DNA from: CAYVQU01 sp964453155 | GTDB lineage: Bacteria > Chloroflexota > Anaerolineae > Anaerolineales > UBA11858 | Direction of reading: 5' to 3' | Assembly (NCBI GenBank): GCA_964453155.1 | Contig: CAYVQU010000003.1 | Coordinates: 13,421 to 77,420, forward strand | Length of the DNA: 64,000 nt | Part shown: positions 33,186 through 41,384 of the stretch, one piece after another | Layout of the letters: every line of letters begins with the position of its first letter | Numbering within the stretch: the first letter of the stretch is position 1 | Position numbers and translations under genes: made by a program | Notes under the pieces: generated by a model | What the model was told of the DNA's origin: nothing | What the model saw: only the letters and a program-made list of their open reading frames with translations | The model's database searches: none

Positions 33186-34622
33186 CTAAAACTGTAGACT
33201 CGCCAGTACAACTGTTCCCAAAGCTAACAGCAACCCTAACAAAACGGTCGCTAGCCACAGGCCAGAAAATTTCTCGGCGCGCAGGGCGGCCAAACCTAAA
33301 AAGAATACGGCTACCAGGACGGATAAACAATTATCATCGTAATAATTATAGAAACCGCCCTCAGCTGTGGGTTGCGGCGTTTCTTCAATTTCCTCATTAA
33401 TCTCCGCTTCTGCAGTGGCTTGATCAGCAGCCAGCGCGGTAGGATCTATAGTGGAAGTCGGTTCGGGAACCGGCGTGGGCGCTTCAAGGGTGACAGATAA
33501 CGTTTCTTGGGCCGAAATTAATAGCTTGGTAGCCAGACCCCGGCCGCGCGGATTGGTCCCTAACAGGGCGTTCAGGTCGACTATGGCCGTGATGGTTTCT
33601 AACCCCGGCTCTGTAGCCGCGTATTGCCCCTGATCGTTGATCACCCCCAGATCGGCGCTCCAGTTTGGCTGGAGGGGCACGTCGAAGACCTCCCCATCGG
33701 TGCCCACCCCCAACACGCCAAATTCTTGAATATCTCCCACGACCAACTCGTCAATATCGGGGCGAATTGTGATCCGCTCAACCCGTGGAAAAATCTGCAC
33801 CTGAACCACAGCCACGTAATCTGTCCCTGGAATGCGGGCCGTGACTTCATAATCACCCGGCAGCTCTCCGGCTCGGAAAACGTTACCGGGCACCATCTCC
33901 CCACTCGCTTGGGTATCCCATTCCAACTGGACTTCATGGGGCTGCCCGTCTGCATCCAGGGCTGTGATGGTCAGCGGAAATTGCTGGCCAGGTAACACCT
34001 GGATTTCGGCCGGGGCGATGGCAAACTCGGCCAGCGGCGGGGCAACGACGGTCCGCAGATAATAGGCGAACGGGAATCCCTCCCCGACCAAGGTCACTGA
34101 AATGCCAAAATCACCGGGAGTGGTGGCCGTAAAATGTCCATCGGCGGTAATGCTCCCCAATTCCGCGATCCACAAATACTGGGGCATGATAGGCTGTCCG
34201 GTTTCATCCTCGGCGGTCGCAGTGAATGTGGTTTGCCCGCCAACCGGCAAATTCACCCACAAGGGATTGACATCGGCGACGATTCCGGCCCGGGGTTGGG
34301 TGCAGTCGGCATATCCGGCGACAATGGTATCCCCATTGGCGCGTTGCAAGGTCAGGTTTTTGGCACCCGCGGGAAACGCATAGGTCCCCTCACCTTGCGA
34401 GTCGGTTTGATATTCGCCTACCGGCTCCCCATCAACAAAGGCAACCACCTGTTCATCGGGGAGCCAGCCCAAAAACAATATTTCCAACGCACCGTTGGTA
34501 CATACAACATCAATTTTCCAGGGGTTTTGTTCAGCAGCGAAGACAATTTCAGTTCCCCCCAGTACAAAAATCAACCCCACCACAATGACAAATTGGATTC
34601 CAAGCCAACAACGACGATACAT
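33186..34622 (-). CDS. Ig-like-repeat surface protein, paralogue 2 of 4
   Basis: A 478-residue exported protein: signal peptide ending at VFAAEQ, Cys-containing N-terminal domain (VVCTNG, ADCTQP), three Ig-like modules (LWIAELGSITADGHF, LAEFAIAPAEIQV and VERITIRPDIDEL), a Pro/Thr/Glu linker, then GGFYNYYDDNC and two hydrophobic segments. ATG 34622 follows GGAGG. The signal and repeat structure match its neighbours, while the C-terminal anchor differs, as if the anchor has evolved faster than the ectodomain. Confidence 0.8.
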   Translation of the reverse strand: MYRRCWLGIQFVIVVGLIFVLGGTEIVFAAEQNPWKIDVVCTNGALEILFLGWLPDEQVVAFVDGEPVGEYQTDSQGEGTYAFPAGAKNLTLQRANGDTIVAGYADCTQPRAGIVADVNPLWVNLPVGGQTTFTATAEDETGQPIMPQYLWIAELGSITADGHFTATTPGDFGISVTLVGEGFPFAYYLRTVVAPPLAEFAIAPAEIQVLPGQQFPLTITALDADGQPHEVQLEWDTQASGEMVPGNVFRAGELPGDYEVTARIPGTDYVAVVQVQIFPRVERITIRPDIDELVVGDIQEFGVLGVGTDGEVFDVPLQPNWSADLGVINDQGQYAATEPGLETITAIVDLNALLGTNPRGRGLATKLLISAQETLSVTLEAPTPVPEPTSTIDPTALAADQATAEAEINEEIEETPQPTAEGGFYNYYDDNCLSVLVAVFFLGLAALRAEKFSGLWLATVLLGLLLALGTVVLASLQF

Positions 34623-34717
34623 CCGGGCCTCCTCACTCGCATTCAGTCGAATGATCTCTAAAATAGAATAGCACAAAGCCACCTTGGATTTCAAGGGAAA
34701 AAACGAACTATCCAGGT

Positions 34718-34900
34718 GTTTTATCTATTTTTTGTAATGGGTAACAACATCTTGAACACCTGTCATTGCGAAGCGGTTTCACCGCTGGAGCAATCTCCAC
34801 GTTAACCAGGAGATTGCTTCAGCGCAAAGAACACGCCTCGCAGTGACATTTCAAAAGGCTGTGTTCAATATCATTTTACCCATCACAGTTTTATCTATTT
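34718..34900. mobile_element. MITE-like element with 13-bp flanking direct repeats
   Basis: GTTTTATCTATTT occurs at both ends (34718-34730 and 34888-34900). Inside are imperfect ~26-bp inverted ends (TGTAATGGGTAA at 34733; its counterpart ends TTTACCCATCACA at 34887), TTGAACAC/GTGTTCAA arms (34752-34759 with 34861-34868) and an inner GAGCAATCTCC/GGAGATTGCTTC hairpin (34788-34798 with 34809-34820). No coding capacity is seen. It sits directly after the stop codon of the next gene. Confidence 0.65.
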
Positions 34901-36253
34901 CTTTTTCCGGACTCGCAAGACCATCAAAATCATAACAAAGGCAGCCCCAAAAATGGACGCACAAAATACTCTGCCATCTGTATTCCAGTATTGGCGGGAA
35001 ATTGGATCATCCTCGTTTTGGGCCTTCGCCACAGATTCCATGTGCGCCTGAATCTCTGTTTCAGGTTGGGCGTCAGATTGCTCGATGGCTTCTTGAACTT
35101 GATCGAAATCGGGAGGCTCTACTACTGGGAACATCCATTTGGCAGTTAATACCTGCTTTGGTAACGCCAGCCCGGGCCCTTTATACCGACTCGCAAATGC
35201 GGATAAATCCACCACCGCTGTAACAGTCTCTTCTCCGGCCGTCGTGGCGGCATATTTCCCCTGAGCGTCGATGACTCCCAATTCGGCTGTCCAGGTAGGG
35301 GCAACCGGGATTTGGGCTTCATTCCCGGCCACATCAAAACCGATTACAGCAAATTCCTGTATCGCCCCCACCTCCAGGCTTTCAATTTCCGGCGTGATTT
35401 GAATTTGATCCACCAACGGCAAAACCTGCACCGCAATACTGGCCGAAAGGTCCGTGCCAGCAATTGTGGTTGTAAGGGTGTAATCACCCGGGTCCAGGCT
35501 GGCGACAAAGAAATTGGCTGGGATGATGGCCCCGCCACCCCCAGTATCCCAATCAGGAGAGATTTCGATGACATTTCCAGATTCGTCGGTGGCAATCACG
35601 GTCAATTGGCGGCCCTGGTTGGTGAAGATCGTCAGCTCAGCCGGCTCAATTTCCAGGCTAACCAGCGGTGGAGTTACTTCAGCCGTAATCTGATAGGTAG
35701 ATGAACTGGCGGTGCCAATATGGTTCGCCGTGATCAAAAATTGTCCCTCTGTCGTGGCGGTAAAGTCCCCCGCAGCAGTTATGCTGCCCAATTCCGCAAT
35801 CCAAATCACATCGATGGGGATTTCGGTACTGCTAGAGTCGGTCCCCGTCGCTGACAGCCCAACCCTGCCTCCCACCGGTAATGTGACCTGATATTGGCTG
35901 ACCGCCGTCAACTCACCCACAGGCAGCTGGGAACAATCCGCCCTACCGGCCAAAATTGTATCTCCATCGACGCGTTGTAGGGTAATATCTTTCGCTTTGG
36001 CTGGGAAAAGGTATTTTCCACTACCGGTGGCGTTGGTTGAAAAAGTACCGATCTCAAGGTCACCCATCCAGACAGTCAGCATTTCATCCGCGAGCCAACC
36101 GAAAAATTCCACTTCAACTTGACTGCCAAGACACCACACGCGAATTTTGGGAGATTCCTGGGCCATTGTACTTGGGATCCCAACCAATAAGCTGATGATC
36201 ACAAATCCTACCATCACTTTTCCGAACAAAACCACTCGCTGATTGAGTCTCAT
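34895..36253 (-). CDS. Ig-like-repeat surface protein, paralogue 1 of 4
   Basis: A 452-residue exported protein, first in transcription order of the array. Signal peptide ends near STMAQ; the N-terminal domain has the Cys pair (VWCLGS, ADCSQL); three Ig-like modules follow (VIWIAELGSITAAGDF, LVSLEIEPAELTI and VDQIQITPEIESL). The C-terminus is a compact tripartite tail: QYWNTDG, one membrane segment, then RVRKKK. Such a tail resembles sorting signals of surface proteins, though no matching sortase is in view. ATG 36253 follows GGGAGG. Confidence 0.8.
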   Translation of the reverse strand: MRLNQRVVLFGKVMVGFVIISLLVGIPSTMAQESPKIRVWCLGSQVEVEFFGWLADEMLTVWMGDLEIGTFSTNATGSGKYLFPAKAKDITLQRVDGDTILAGRADCSQLPVGELTAVSQYQVTLPVGGRVGLSATGTDSSSTEIPIDVIWIAELGSITAAGDFTATTEGQFLITANHIGTASSSTYQITAEVTPPLVSLEIEPAELTIFTNQGRQLTVIATDESGNVIEISPDWDTGGGGAIIPANFFVASLDPGDYTLTTTIAGTDLSASIAVQVLPLVDQIQITPEIESLEVGAIQEFAVIGFDVAGNEAQIPVAPTWTAELGVIDAQGKYAATTAGEETVTAVVDLSAFASRYKGPGLALPKQVLTAKWMFPVVEPPDFDQVQEAIEQSDAQPETEIQAHMESVAKAQNEDDPISRQYWNTDGRVFCASIFGAAFVMILMVLRVRKKK

Positions 36254-36291
36254 CACGACCTCCCAAAGGGATCAACCTACTCTACATAAGC

Positions 36292-36993
36292 TTACACGGC
36301 AAATTGATCGCGATCTAAAATGCTGGGTGAATAGGTTCCCCCGACATAGGTTTCCAACAACCCCTGCAAATCTGTCAGCGCGGCTTCGATATCGCCGCGG
36401 CCACCGGCATGTTGGGATTCAACTGTAAAAATCGCGTTTTTCGTTGCGGGTTGGGTCGCGGACTCGTCACTCTGCCGCCAGCACCAGCGTCGGGCGACCA
36501 CGAGTTTGGCATCATCTGCAAAGATCACCTCGCCAGGTTCGGGATGTTCGGCGTCTTTTTTGAACAAGGGCGTAAATCTTTCGATCCCAGCCGCAAACTG
36601 GACTGTGATCGGGCCGGTCAATGCACGGGTGTCAAAGGCGGCGACCGGCAGTCGATAACGAATGCTGACCAGGTTACAAATATCCACCACCGCGTTGATG
36701 CAGGGAATATCACCTTTCTTGGTCAACCGGCGCAGCAGAGCTTCGGTGGCCGAGCGATATTTGGTCGGGTTTACCCCAAACCCCCGGAAAGCCGCCCGCC
36801 AGGCCGCCAGGGTGGGCAGTTCGCTCAAGGGGGTGCTGCCAATTTGGGCGATCACGGCCTGCTGTTCTTCCAAGTAGGCTGTTTTGAGGCCCGCCGGCGT
36901 GGGGCCGTTGACCATATCGGTCGCCACCAAAACACCGCCGACCACGGCGGGATATTTAGTGATGATATCGGGGTGATATTGAAATGCTGGCAT
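36292..36993 (-). CDS. B3/B4 (PheT-like) domain protein
   Basis: A 233-residue stand-alone protein with the B3/4 domain that in phenylalanyl-tRNA synthetase beta subunits edits mischarged tRNA. Features include AAWRAAFRGFGVNPTKYRSATEALLRR and INAVVDICNLVSIRYRLPVAAFD, where the N...D..N..S.....P pattern is conserved. Free-standing members may act as trans-editing or amino-acid-binding proteins. It lies 38 bases upstream of the first Ig-like gene on the same strand. Confidence 0.82.
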   Translation of the reverse strand: MPAFQYHPDIITKYPAVVGGVLVATDMVNGPTPAGLKTAYLEEQQAVIAQIGSTPLSELPTLAAWRAAFRGFGVNPTKYRSATEALLRRLTKKGDIPCINAVVDICNLVSIRYRLPVAAFDTRALTGPITVQFAAGIERFTPLFKKDAEHPEPGEVIFADDAKLVVARRWCWRQSDESATQPATKNAIFTVESQHAGGRGDIEAALTDLQGLLETYVGGTYSPSILDRDQFAV

Positions 36994-37052
36994 GGGGAAC
37001 CTCCTGAATATCGTTTATAATGTCACAATCTCATTGACAAAGGCACTGTGCT

Positions 37053-38411
37053 ATGGATCAAATTGTAACCGGTTTTCTATTGCTGGTTGGCGTCATTATT
37101 TTGGTGGGATTGTTTGGTTTCGGAATCGTTTCCTATTTTGAAAAAGAACGGCGAGCTATGCAGATCTCACTGGGGACCGGAATTGTGGGGGGCGCGATTT
37201 TTTTCGGGTTGGCAGCCAGCCCCCAGCCAATCCCCCAAATCGCGTTTTGGGGGGTGATTCTACTGGGCGTGATTTTCATCATCCTGTTTTTCCTGCCCAT
37301 CGGCAAGATTGACCTCGGCAATGACATCCCCCACAAACGGTTTGATGAACGCGAGATCGTCTTCGCCCGGGCCCGGCTCGAACCCGGCACCCCCAATTAC
37401 GAAACCTATTACCGGGAACATCCCGACCACGAAGCCCCGGATCGCAACACGCGCGCCAAGCCAGGGATTTTCGCGCCCAATTCAAAATTTGCCAACGAGA
37501 TTCAATTCATCGCCGGGGATAGCAGTTTCTTGATTCCGATCATCCTGCGGGACGCCGTCAATGGCTCCGTTGCCACCAAGAAAAAAGCGCTCCCCCCTGA
37601 AAAAATGACCACGTTCATCAAGGGTTTAACGAAATATTACGGCGCGCTCGAAGTTGGGATTACGCCGCTGAAACCCTACCACGTTTACTCCCATATCGGC
37701 CGCGGTGCCGGTAAATACGGGGCCGAAATTCCGGTCGAGCATGCGTATGCCATCGCCTACACCGTCGAGATGGACTACGACATGGTCGGCACCGCCCCCC
37801 TCGTCCCGACGGCCATGGAAACGGGCAAGCAATATGCCGCATCTGCCCTGGTCGGAGTCGAATTGGCCGAAACGCTCCGCAATATGGGCTACCCCGCCCG
37901 CGCCCACATCGACGGCAATTATCGCGTCATCGCCCCGCTGATCGCCCGCGATGCCGGGTTGGGCGAAATTGGCCGCATGACGTTATTCATGTCTGAGAAA
38001 GAGGGGCCGCGCCTCCGGCTGGGGGTCGTCACCACCAGTGCGCCCCTGATTCCCGATGAGCATACGCCTGATGAAGCCGTCATCGACTTTTGCACCATCT
38101 GTGAGAAATGCGCCCACGCCTGCCCGAGCAAATCCATTCCACTGGGGCCACGGGAAGAGATCGACGGCGCCCTGCGCTGGCAGCTCAACGCCGATACCTG
38201 CTACCGCTATTGGAATGTGGCCGGGACCGACTGTGCCAAGTGTATGGCTGTCTGCCCTTACTCGCACCCCAACAATCTGGCCCATAACATTGTCCGCTGG
38301 GGGATTGCTCGCTCCGGTTTCTTCCGCCGCTTGGCCCTGTGGTTGGATGATGTTTTTTATGGCAAAATCCCTGAGCAGCGGCCAATACCGGAGTGGGTGG
38401 ATGTGCCCTAA
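37053..38411 (+). CDS. Membrane-anchored reductive-dehalogenase-like 4Fe-4S protein
   Basis: A 452-residue protein with three N-terminal membrane helices (residues ~5-26, 38-56, 63-82), then a domain resembling the cobamide-binding core of reductive dehalogenases, and two [4Fe-4S] sites. The first is C347xxC350xxC353xxxC357P; the second uses C383, C394, C397 and C401. There is no Tat signal, unlike respiratory RdhA, so the catalytic part probably faces the cytoplasm. QueG-type epoxyqueuosine reductase is the main alternative family, but the membrane anchor does not fit it. The substrate is unknown. It is followed by arsR and arsM. Confidence 0.7.
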   Translation: MDQIVTGFLLLVGVIILVGLFGFGIVSYFEKERRAMQISLGTGIVGGAIFFGLAASPQPIPQIAFWGVILLGVIFIILFFLPIGKIDLGNDIPHKRFDEREIVFARARLEPGTPNYETYYREHPDHEAPDRNTRAKPGIFAPNSKFANEIQFIAGDSSFLIPIILRDAVNGSVATKKKALPPEKMTTFIKGLTKYYGALEVGITPLKPYHVYSHIGRGAGKYGAEIPVEHAYAIAYTVEMDYDMVGTAPLVPTAMETGKQYAASALVGVELAETLRNMGYPARAHIDGNYRVIAPLIARDAGLGEIGRMTLFMSEKEGPRLRLGVVTTSAPLIPDEHTPDEAVIDFCTICEKCAHACPSKSIPLGPREEIDGALRWQLNADTCYRYWNVAGTDCAKCMAVCPYSHPNNLAHNIVRWGIARSGFFRRLALWLDDVFYGKIPEQRPIPEWVDVP

Positions 38412-38418
38412 AGGGATG

Positions 38419-38474
38419 TTGACATATAGATAAACTTCGATTAGAATACCAATATATAGAAGAATTTCGATATG
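38419..38474 (+). promoter_or_regulatory. arsR promoter with two ArsR-type operators
   Basis: TTGACA (38419-38424), a 17-bp spacer and TAGAAT (38442-38447) form a near-consensus promoter. Two operator-like sequences with the pattern ATATAGA...TTCGAT start at 38424 and 38454, exactly 30 bp apart. The first covers the -35/-10 spacer and the second overlaps the start codon. Confidence 0.75.
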
Positions 38475-38792
38475 AAAACCGTTATATTTTCCTTTGATAC
38501 CGTAGAGTTTGCCAAAGCGCTGGCCGATGAGACCCGCCAGAAGATCATGGCGTTGTGCTGCTGTGAGTGGGTCAGCGTGAATGACATCGTGGACAAACTC
38601 GATGTAGCCCAGCCGACGGTATCGCACCACCTGAAGATTTTGAAGACCGCCGGGTTGGTGAAATCGGAGCGGCGCGGGAAACAGGTTATGTACACCATCG
38701 ACCAGGAACGTCTGGCTCAAGGCTGCTGCCAGGTCGCCGAGAATTTTGCCCCCGAGCAGCGGGTCGAACTGCGGGTAGAGGTAGCCGATTGA
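38472..38792 (+). CDS. arsR: ArsR family metalloregulatory repressor
   Basis: A 106-residue winged-helix repressor: FAKALADETRQKIMALCCCEWVSVNDIVDKLDVAQPTVSHHLKIL with the recognition helix in the last part. The CCC triplet near residue 31 sits where ArsR proteins carry the arsenic-binding ELCVC motif, and GCCQ adds more thiols near the C-terminus. Arsenite binding would release it from the operators in its own promoter. Codon 1 lies within the second operator. arsM follows with a further operator-like palindrome in between. Confidence 0.92.
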   Translation: MKTVIFSFDTVEFAKALADETRQKIMALCCCEWVSVNDIVDKLDVAQPTVSHHLKILKTAGLVKSERRGKQVMYTIDQERLAQGCCQVAENFAPEQRVELRVEVAD

Positions 38793-38817
38793 CTAAATCA
38801 GCTATTTTTTTAGCAAA

Positions 38818-38841
38818 ACATATCGAAAAATATAAATATGT
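38818..38841 (+). promoter_or_regulatory. Operator-like palindrome between arsR and arsM
   Basis: ACATAT and ATATGT flank a 12-bp AT-rich centre containing CGAAAAAT. It resembles the two operators before arsR and could bring arsM under separate ArsR control. Confidence 0.5.
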
Positions 38842-38871
38842 CAATATATAACGTTTTTATTTTAGAAATTT

Positions 38872-38942
38872 AACCGCAGAGAGCGCAAAGATCGCGGCGT
38901 TTTAATAAGATTAATCTCTGCGACCTCAGCGAATCTGCGGTT
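38872..38942. repeat. Hairpin repeat (CCGCAGAGAGCGCAAAG words)
   Basis: Arms 38872-38880 and 38934-38942 pair over 9 bp, enclosing GCAGAGA/TCTCTGC words. It lies in the arsM leader. Confidence 0.65.
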
Positions 38943-38978
38943 CAACAAGAAAAATTTTAAACTCATTGGGAGAACAAA

Positions 38979-39929
38979 ATGTCTGACGAAGTAATTTCTA
39001 CTGAAAAAATTGATATCCGTTCAATGGTTCGCGACCGGTACGGGGCCATTGCTGACAAAGCCCAGGCTGGGGTGCAATCCAGTTGCTGCGAACCCCAAAG
39101 TTCGTGCTGTGGCCCTGAAGATACCAGCTCGGAACAGGTCAGCATGATCTCGAAGATGTACGCCGATCCGGATGTGGACGACCTCCCCGCCGAAGTCACG
39201 GATATCTCTCTCGGCTGCGGCGACCCTGTCACCCTGGCGGCCCTGGAACCCGGACAAACCGTCCTCGATTTGGGCTCCGGCGGCGGGATCGACTGCTTTT
39301 TGGCTGCTAAGAAAGTGGGTCCGAACGGGAAAGTCATCGGCGTGGATATGACCGCCTCGATGATCGAAAAGGCCCGCAACAACAAAGAAAAAACCGGCGC
39401 CGAGAATGTCGAATTTCGCCTGGGAGAAATCGAACATCTCCCGGTGGCCGACAACACCGCCGATGTGATCATCTCTAATTGTGTGATCAACCTCAGTCCG
39501 GATAAACCCCAGGTCTTCCAGGAGGCCTTCCGGGCCATGAAACCCGGCGGCAAGCTGGCCGTCAGCGATATCGTCACCGATGGGCCGCTGCCGGATGTGA
39601 TCAAAAACAGCCTGAGTGCTTGGGCCGGGTGCATCGCCGGAGCCATGGATGTAAACGATTATGTCGGCGCGATCGAAGCTGCGGGTTTTGTGGAGGTGGA
39701 AGTCAAACCCACCTTTTGGGATGAATCCTATTTCGAGGCGGCGCTCGATCAACTTGATCCAGAGATGAAAGCCCAAGTTCAACGGGCCCAAGATGAGGGG
39801 AAAGCCGTTTTTGTGGTGCAAGAAGGTGTCGATGGAGATGTGATCGAAGTCGATCTCAACGAACATCAAAATTTTGACCCCCGTAAAGCCGTTTATAGTG
39901 CCAAAGTGACGGCGTACAAACCCAAATAG
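38979..39929 (+). CDS. arsM: Arsenite S-adenosylmethionine methyltransferase
   Basis: A 316-residue SAM-dependent methyltransferase that converts arsenite to methylated, often volatile species. The SAM motif is VLDLGSGGGIDCFLAA (~residues 90-105). Cys residues expected for As(III) binding are present: SCCEPQSSCC near 35-45, ISLGCGDP, SNCVINL and WAGCIAGAM. The ATG follows GGGAG. The cluster arsR-arsM with operators makes arsenic detoxification very likely. Confidence 0.93.
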   Translation: MSDEVISTEKIDIRSMVRDRYGAIADKAQAGVQSSCCEPQSSCCGPEDTSSEQVSMISKMYADPDVDDLPAEVTDISLGCGDPVTLAALEPGQTVLDLGSGGGIDCFLAAKKVGPNGKVIGVDMTASMIEKARNNKEKTGAENVEFRLGEIEHLPVADNTADVIISNCVINLSPDKPQVFQEAFRAMKPGGKLAVSDIVTDGPLPDVIKNSLSAWAGCIAGAMDVNDYVGAIEAAGFVEVEVKPTFWDESYFEAALDQLDPEMKAQVQRAQDEGKAVFVVQEGVDGDVIEVDLNEHQNFDPRKAVYSAKVTAYKPK

Positions 39930-40005
39930 TGAGAAGTGGGTGGTGGGTAGTGAGAAGTTGGCGCAATTATTTACTTCCCACTACCCACTTTCCACCGTCC
40001 ACTAA
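39926..40005. repeat. Word-type hairpin repeat (GTGGGTAGTG words)
   Basis: Arms 39943-39958 and 39973-39988 pair over 16 bp with one mismatch, between convergent arsM and the LysM/M23 gene; it may act as a bidirectional terminator. Confidence 0.75.
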
Positions 40006-40007
40006 TT

Positions 40008-41246
40008 TTACGGTAAGAAGTTCCAGGGATTGACTTTAGCAGTACCAAACAACAACTCAAAATGCAGGTGGGAACCCGAGGAGTTGCCCGTACTCCCCAT
40101 TGTCGCAATCGTAGCCCCTTGATAGACACTTTCCCCACAACCAACGTAAACTGCTTCCAGGTGGGCATACAAGGATTGCCAATCGTTGCCGTGGTCAATG
40201 ACGACTAGATTCCCATACCCGCTGTAACTCCAACCCGAATATACGACCACACCTTCATCAATCGCCCAAATGGGATCACCGGTATCGCCCGCGATATCAA
40301 TTCCGTTGTGATTGGTCTCAGGGCTGTAATCGTAACCAGAAAGATAGTGATCGGGAGCCGGCCACATGAAAACGCCATCTCCAATCAAACCATCAGTCAA
40401 GGTGCCGCAATGCCCAGGTCCATAGGTACGGGCAACTGCCGGGTTGTCGCGGGGGATGCGTGGGGGGCCATAATCGACCATTTCACGCCGACCGCCAGGA
40501 ATAATCAGCATCGTCCCAGGGGCAATATCGGGATGTTCGATATTGGTTTCGTAAACATCAAATGGGTTTCCGGCCCACTCAATCACTTTATCGGCTGAAA
40601 CGCCATAAAATTCAGCAACCTTAACCAAATTCTCCCCGGCACTCCATTTGTGATAGGTCCCGTTGGTGGGCATAATATTGACAACCTGCCCAACCTGTAA
40701 CCGGTGGGGGTTATCTAACAAAATATTAGTATTGGCCCACATAATGGTTTCTGGTTTCAGGCTAAAATTCTCAGCAATCCCGAATACGGAATCGCCCGGC
40801 TCTACAGTGTAAGTTATCACCCGCACTCGGGGGCGGGTTGGGACAGTGGTATATAAAGAAGCCAGCCGAGAAATTCCAGCCAATTTATGAGAATCAGGTC
40901 CTGAGAATGCCGGCAAACCTGGCAATTCTGGGGCTAAGGTTGGCGTTGGGTTCGCCGCAGCCAAAACGGCGCGATCACTACGCGAAATTTCGGGGACCGT
41001 GACTCCTTCCAAATATGTCCGCATTGCCCAAACAACAAACAAAACCAACACAATTGAGAACAAAATCGTGCCCACGCGCAAAACCGGTTCGATTAAACCA
41101 GCTTGGGAGATCCGTTCCCAGAATAGTTCGAATTGAGTGAATCCCTGCTGCACAACCCCACTGGCAGATTTCGGGTCTTGTCCAGGAAAATCCTTGAGGG
41201 GATCAATTCCAGGAGAAGAATTATTTTGTGAAGTTTCGTCGGACAT
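40008..41246 (-). CDS. LysM and M23 peptidase domain envelope protein, second copy
   Basis: A 412-residue paralogue of the 23364-24491 protein. The longer cytoplasmic N-terminus (~60 residues, Ser/Asp/Gln-rich) precedes one membrane segment (~57-76). LysM-like modules (ITYTVEPGDSVFGIAENFSL, and a second ending IAPGTMLIIPGG) and the M23 domain follow, with HNGIDIAG and SHLHFEL zinc motifs. Conserved CGTLTDG and GCGESV Cys residues are shared with the paralogue and may form a disulfide outside the cell. Confidence 0.88.
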   Translation of the reverse strand: MSDETSQNNSSPGIDPLKDFPGQDPKSASGVVQQGFTQFELFWERISQAGLIEPVLRVGTILFSIVLVLFVVWAMRTYLEGVTVPEISRSDRAVLAAANPTPTLAPELPGLPAFSGPDSHKLAGISRLASLYTTVPTRPRVRVITYTVEPGDSVFGIAENFSLKPETIMWANTNILLDNPHRLQVGQVVNIMPTNGTYHKWSAGENLVKVAEFYGVSADKVIEWAGNPFDVYETNIEHPDIAPGTMLIIPGGRREMVDYGPPRIPRDNPAVARTYGPGHCGTLTDGLIGDGVFMWPAPDHYLSGYDYSPETNHNGIDIAGDTGDPIWAIDEGVVVYSGWSYSGYGNLVVIDHGNDWQSLYAHLEAVYVGCGESVYQGATIATMGSTGNSSGSHLHFELLFGTAKVNPWNFLP

Positions 41247-41305
41247 AAAAAACCTCGGCGGGAGGCATCATATCATTACCCCCAAGCGGCGTCAAGCGGA
41301 GAGAA

Positions 41306-41383
41306 AATGGTGAATTGTGAGTTGGGAATGGATAATTTTTAAGGAAGATTTCACAATTAACCGTTCACCATTCACAATTCATC
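41306..41383. repeat. Word-type hairpin repeat (TGAATTGTGA words)
   Basis: The arm 41308-41320 (GGTGAATTGTGA words) faces TCACAATTAACC and TTCACAATTCATC (41351-41383). The same ATTGTGAATTG words occur in frame inside the HerA-like gene at 18734-18765. Confidence 0.65.
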
Positions 41384-41384
41384 A

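Noticed and set aside
37983..38720. Long minus-strand open frame of 245 codons
   Set aside because: It lies antisense to the Fe-S protein and arsR, has no ribosome site and no family features.
39021..39869. Long minus-strand open frame of 282 codons
   Set aside because: It is antisense to arsM, which has full family motifs; the frame reflects codon bias.
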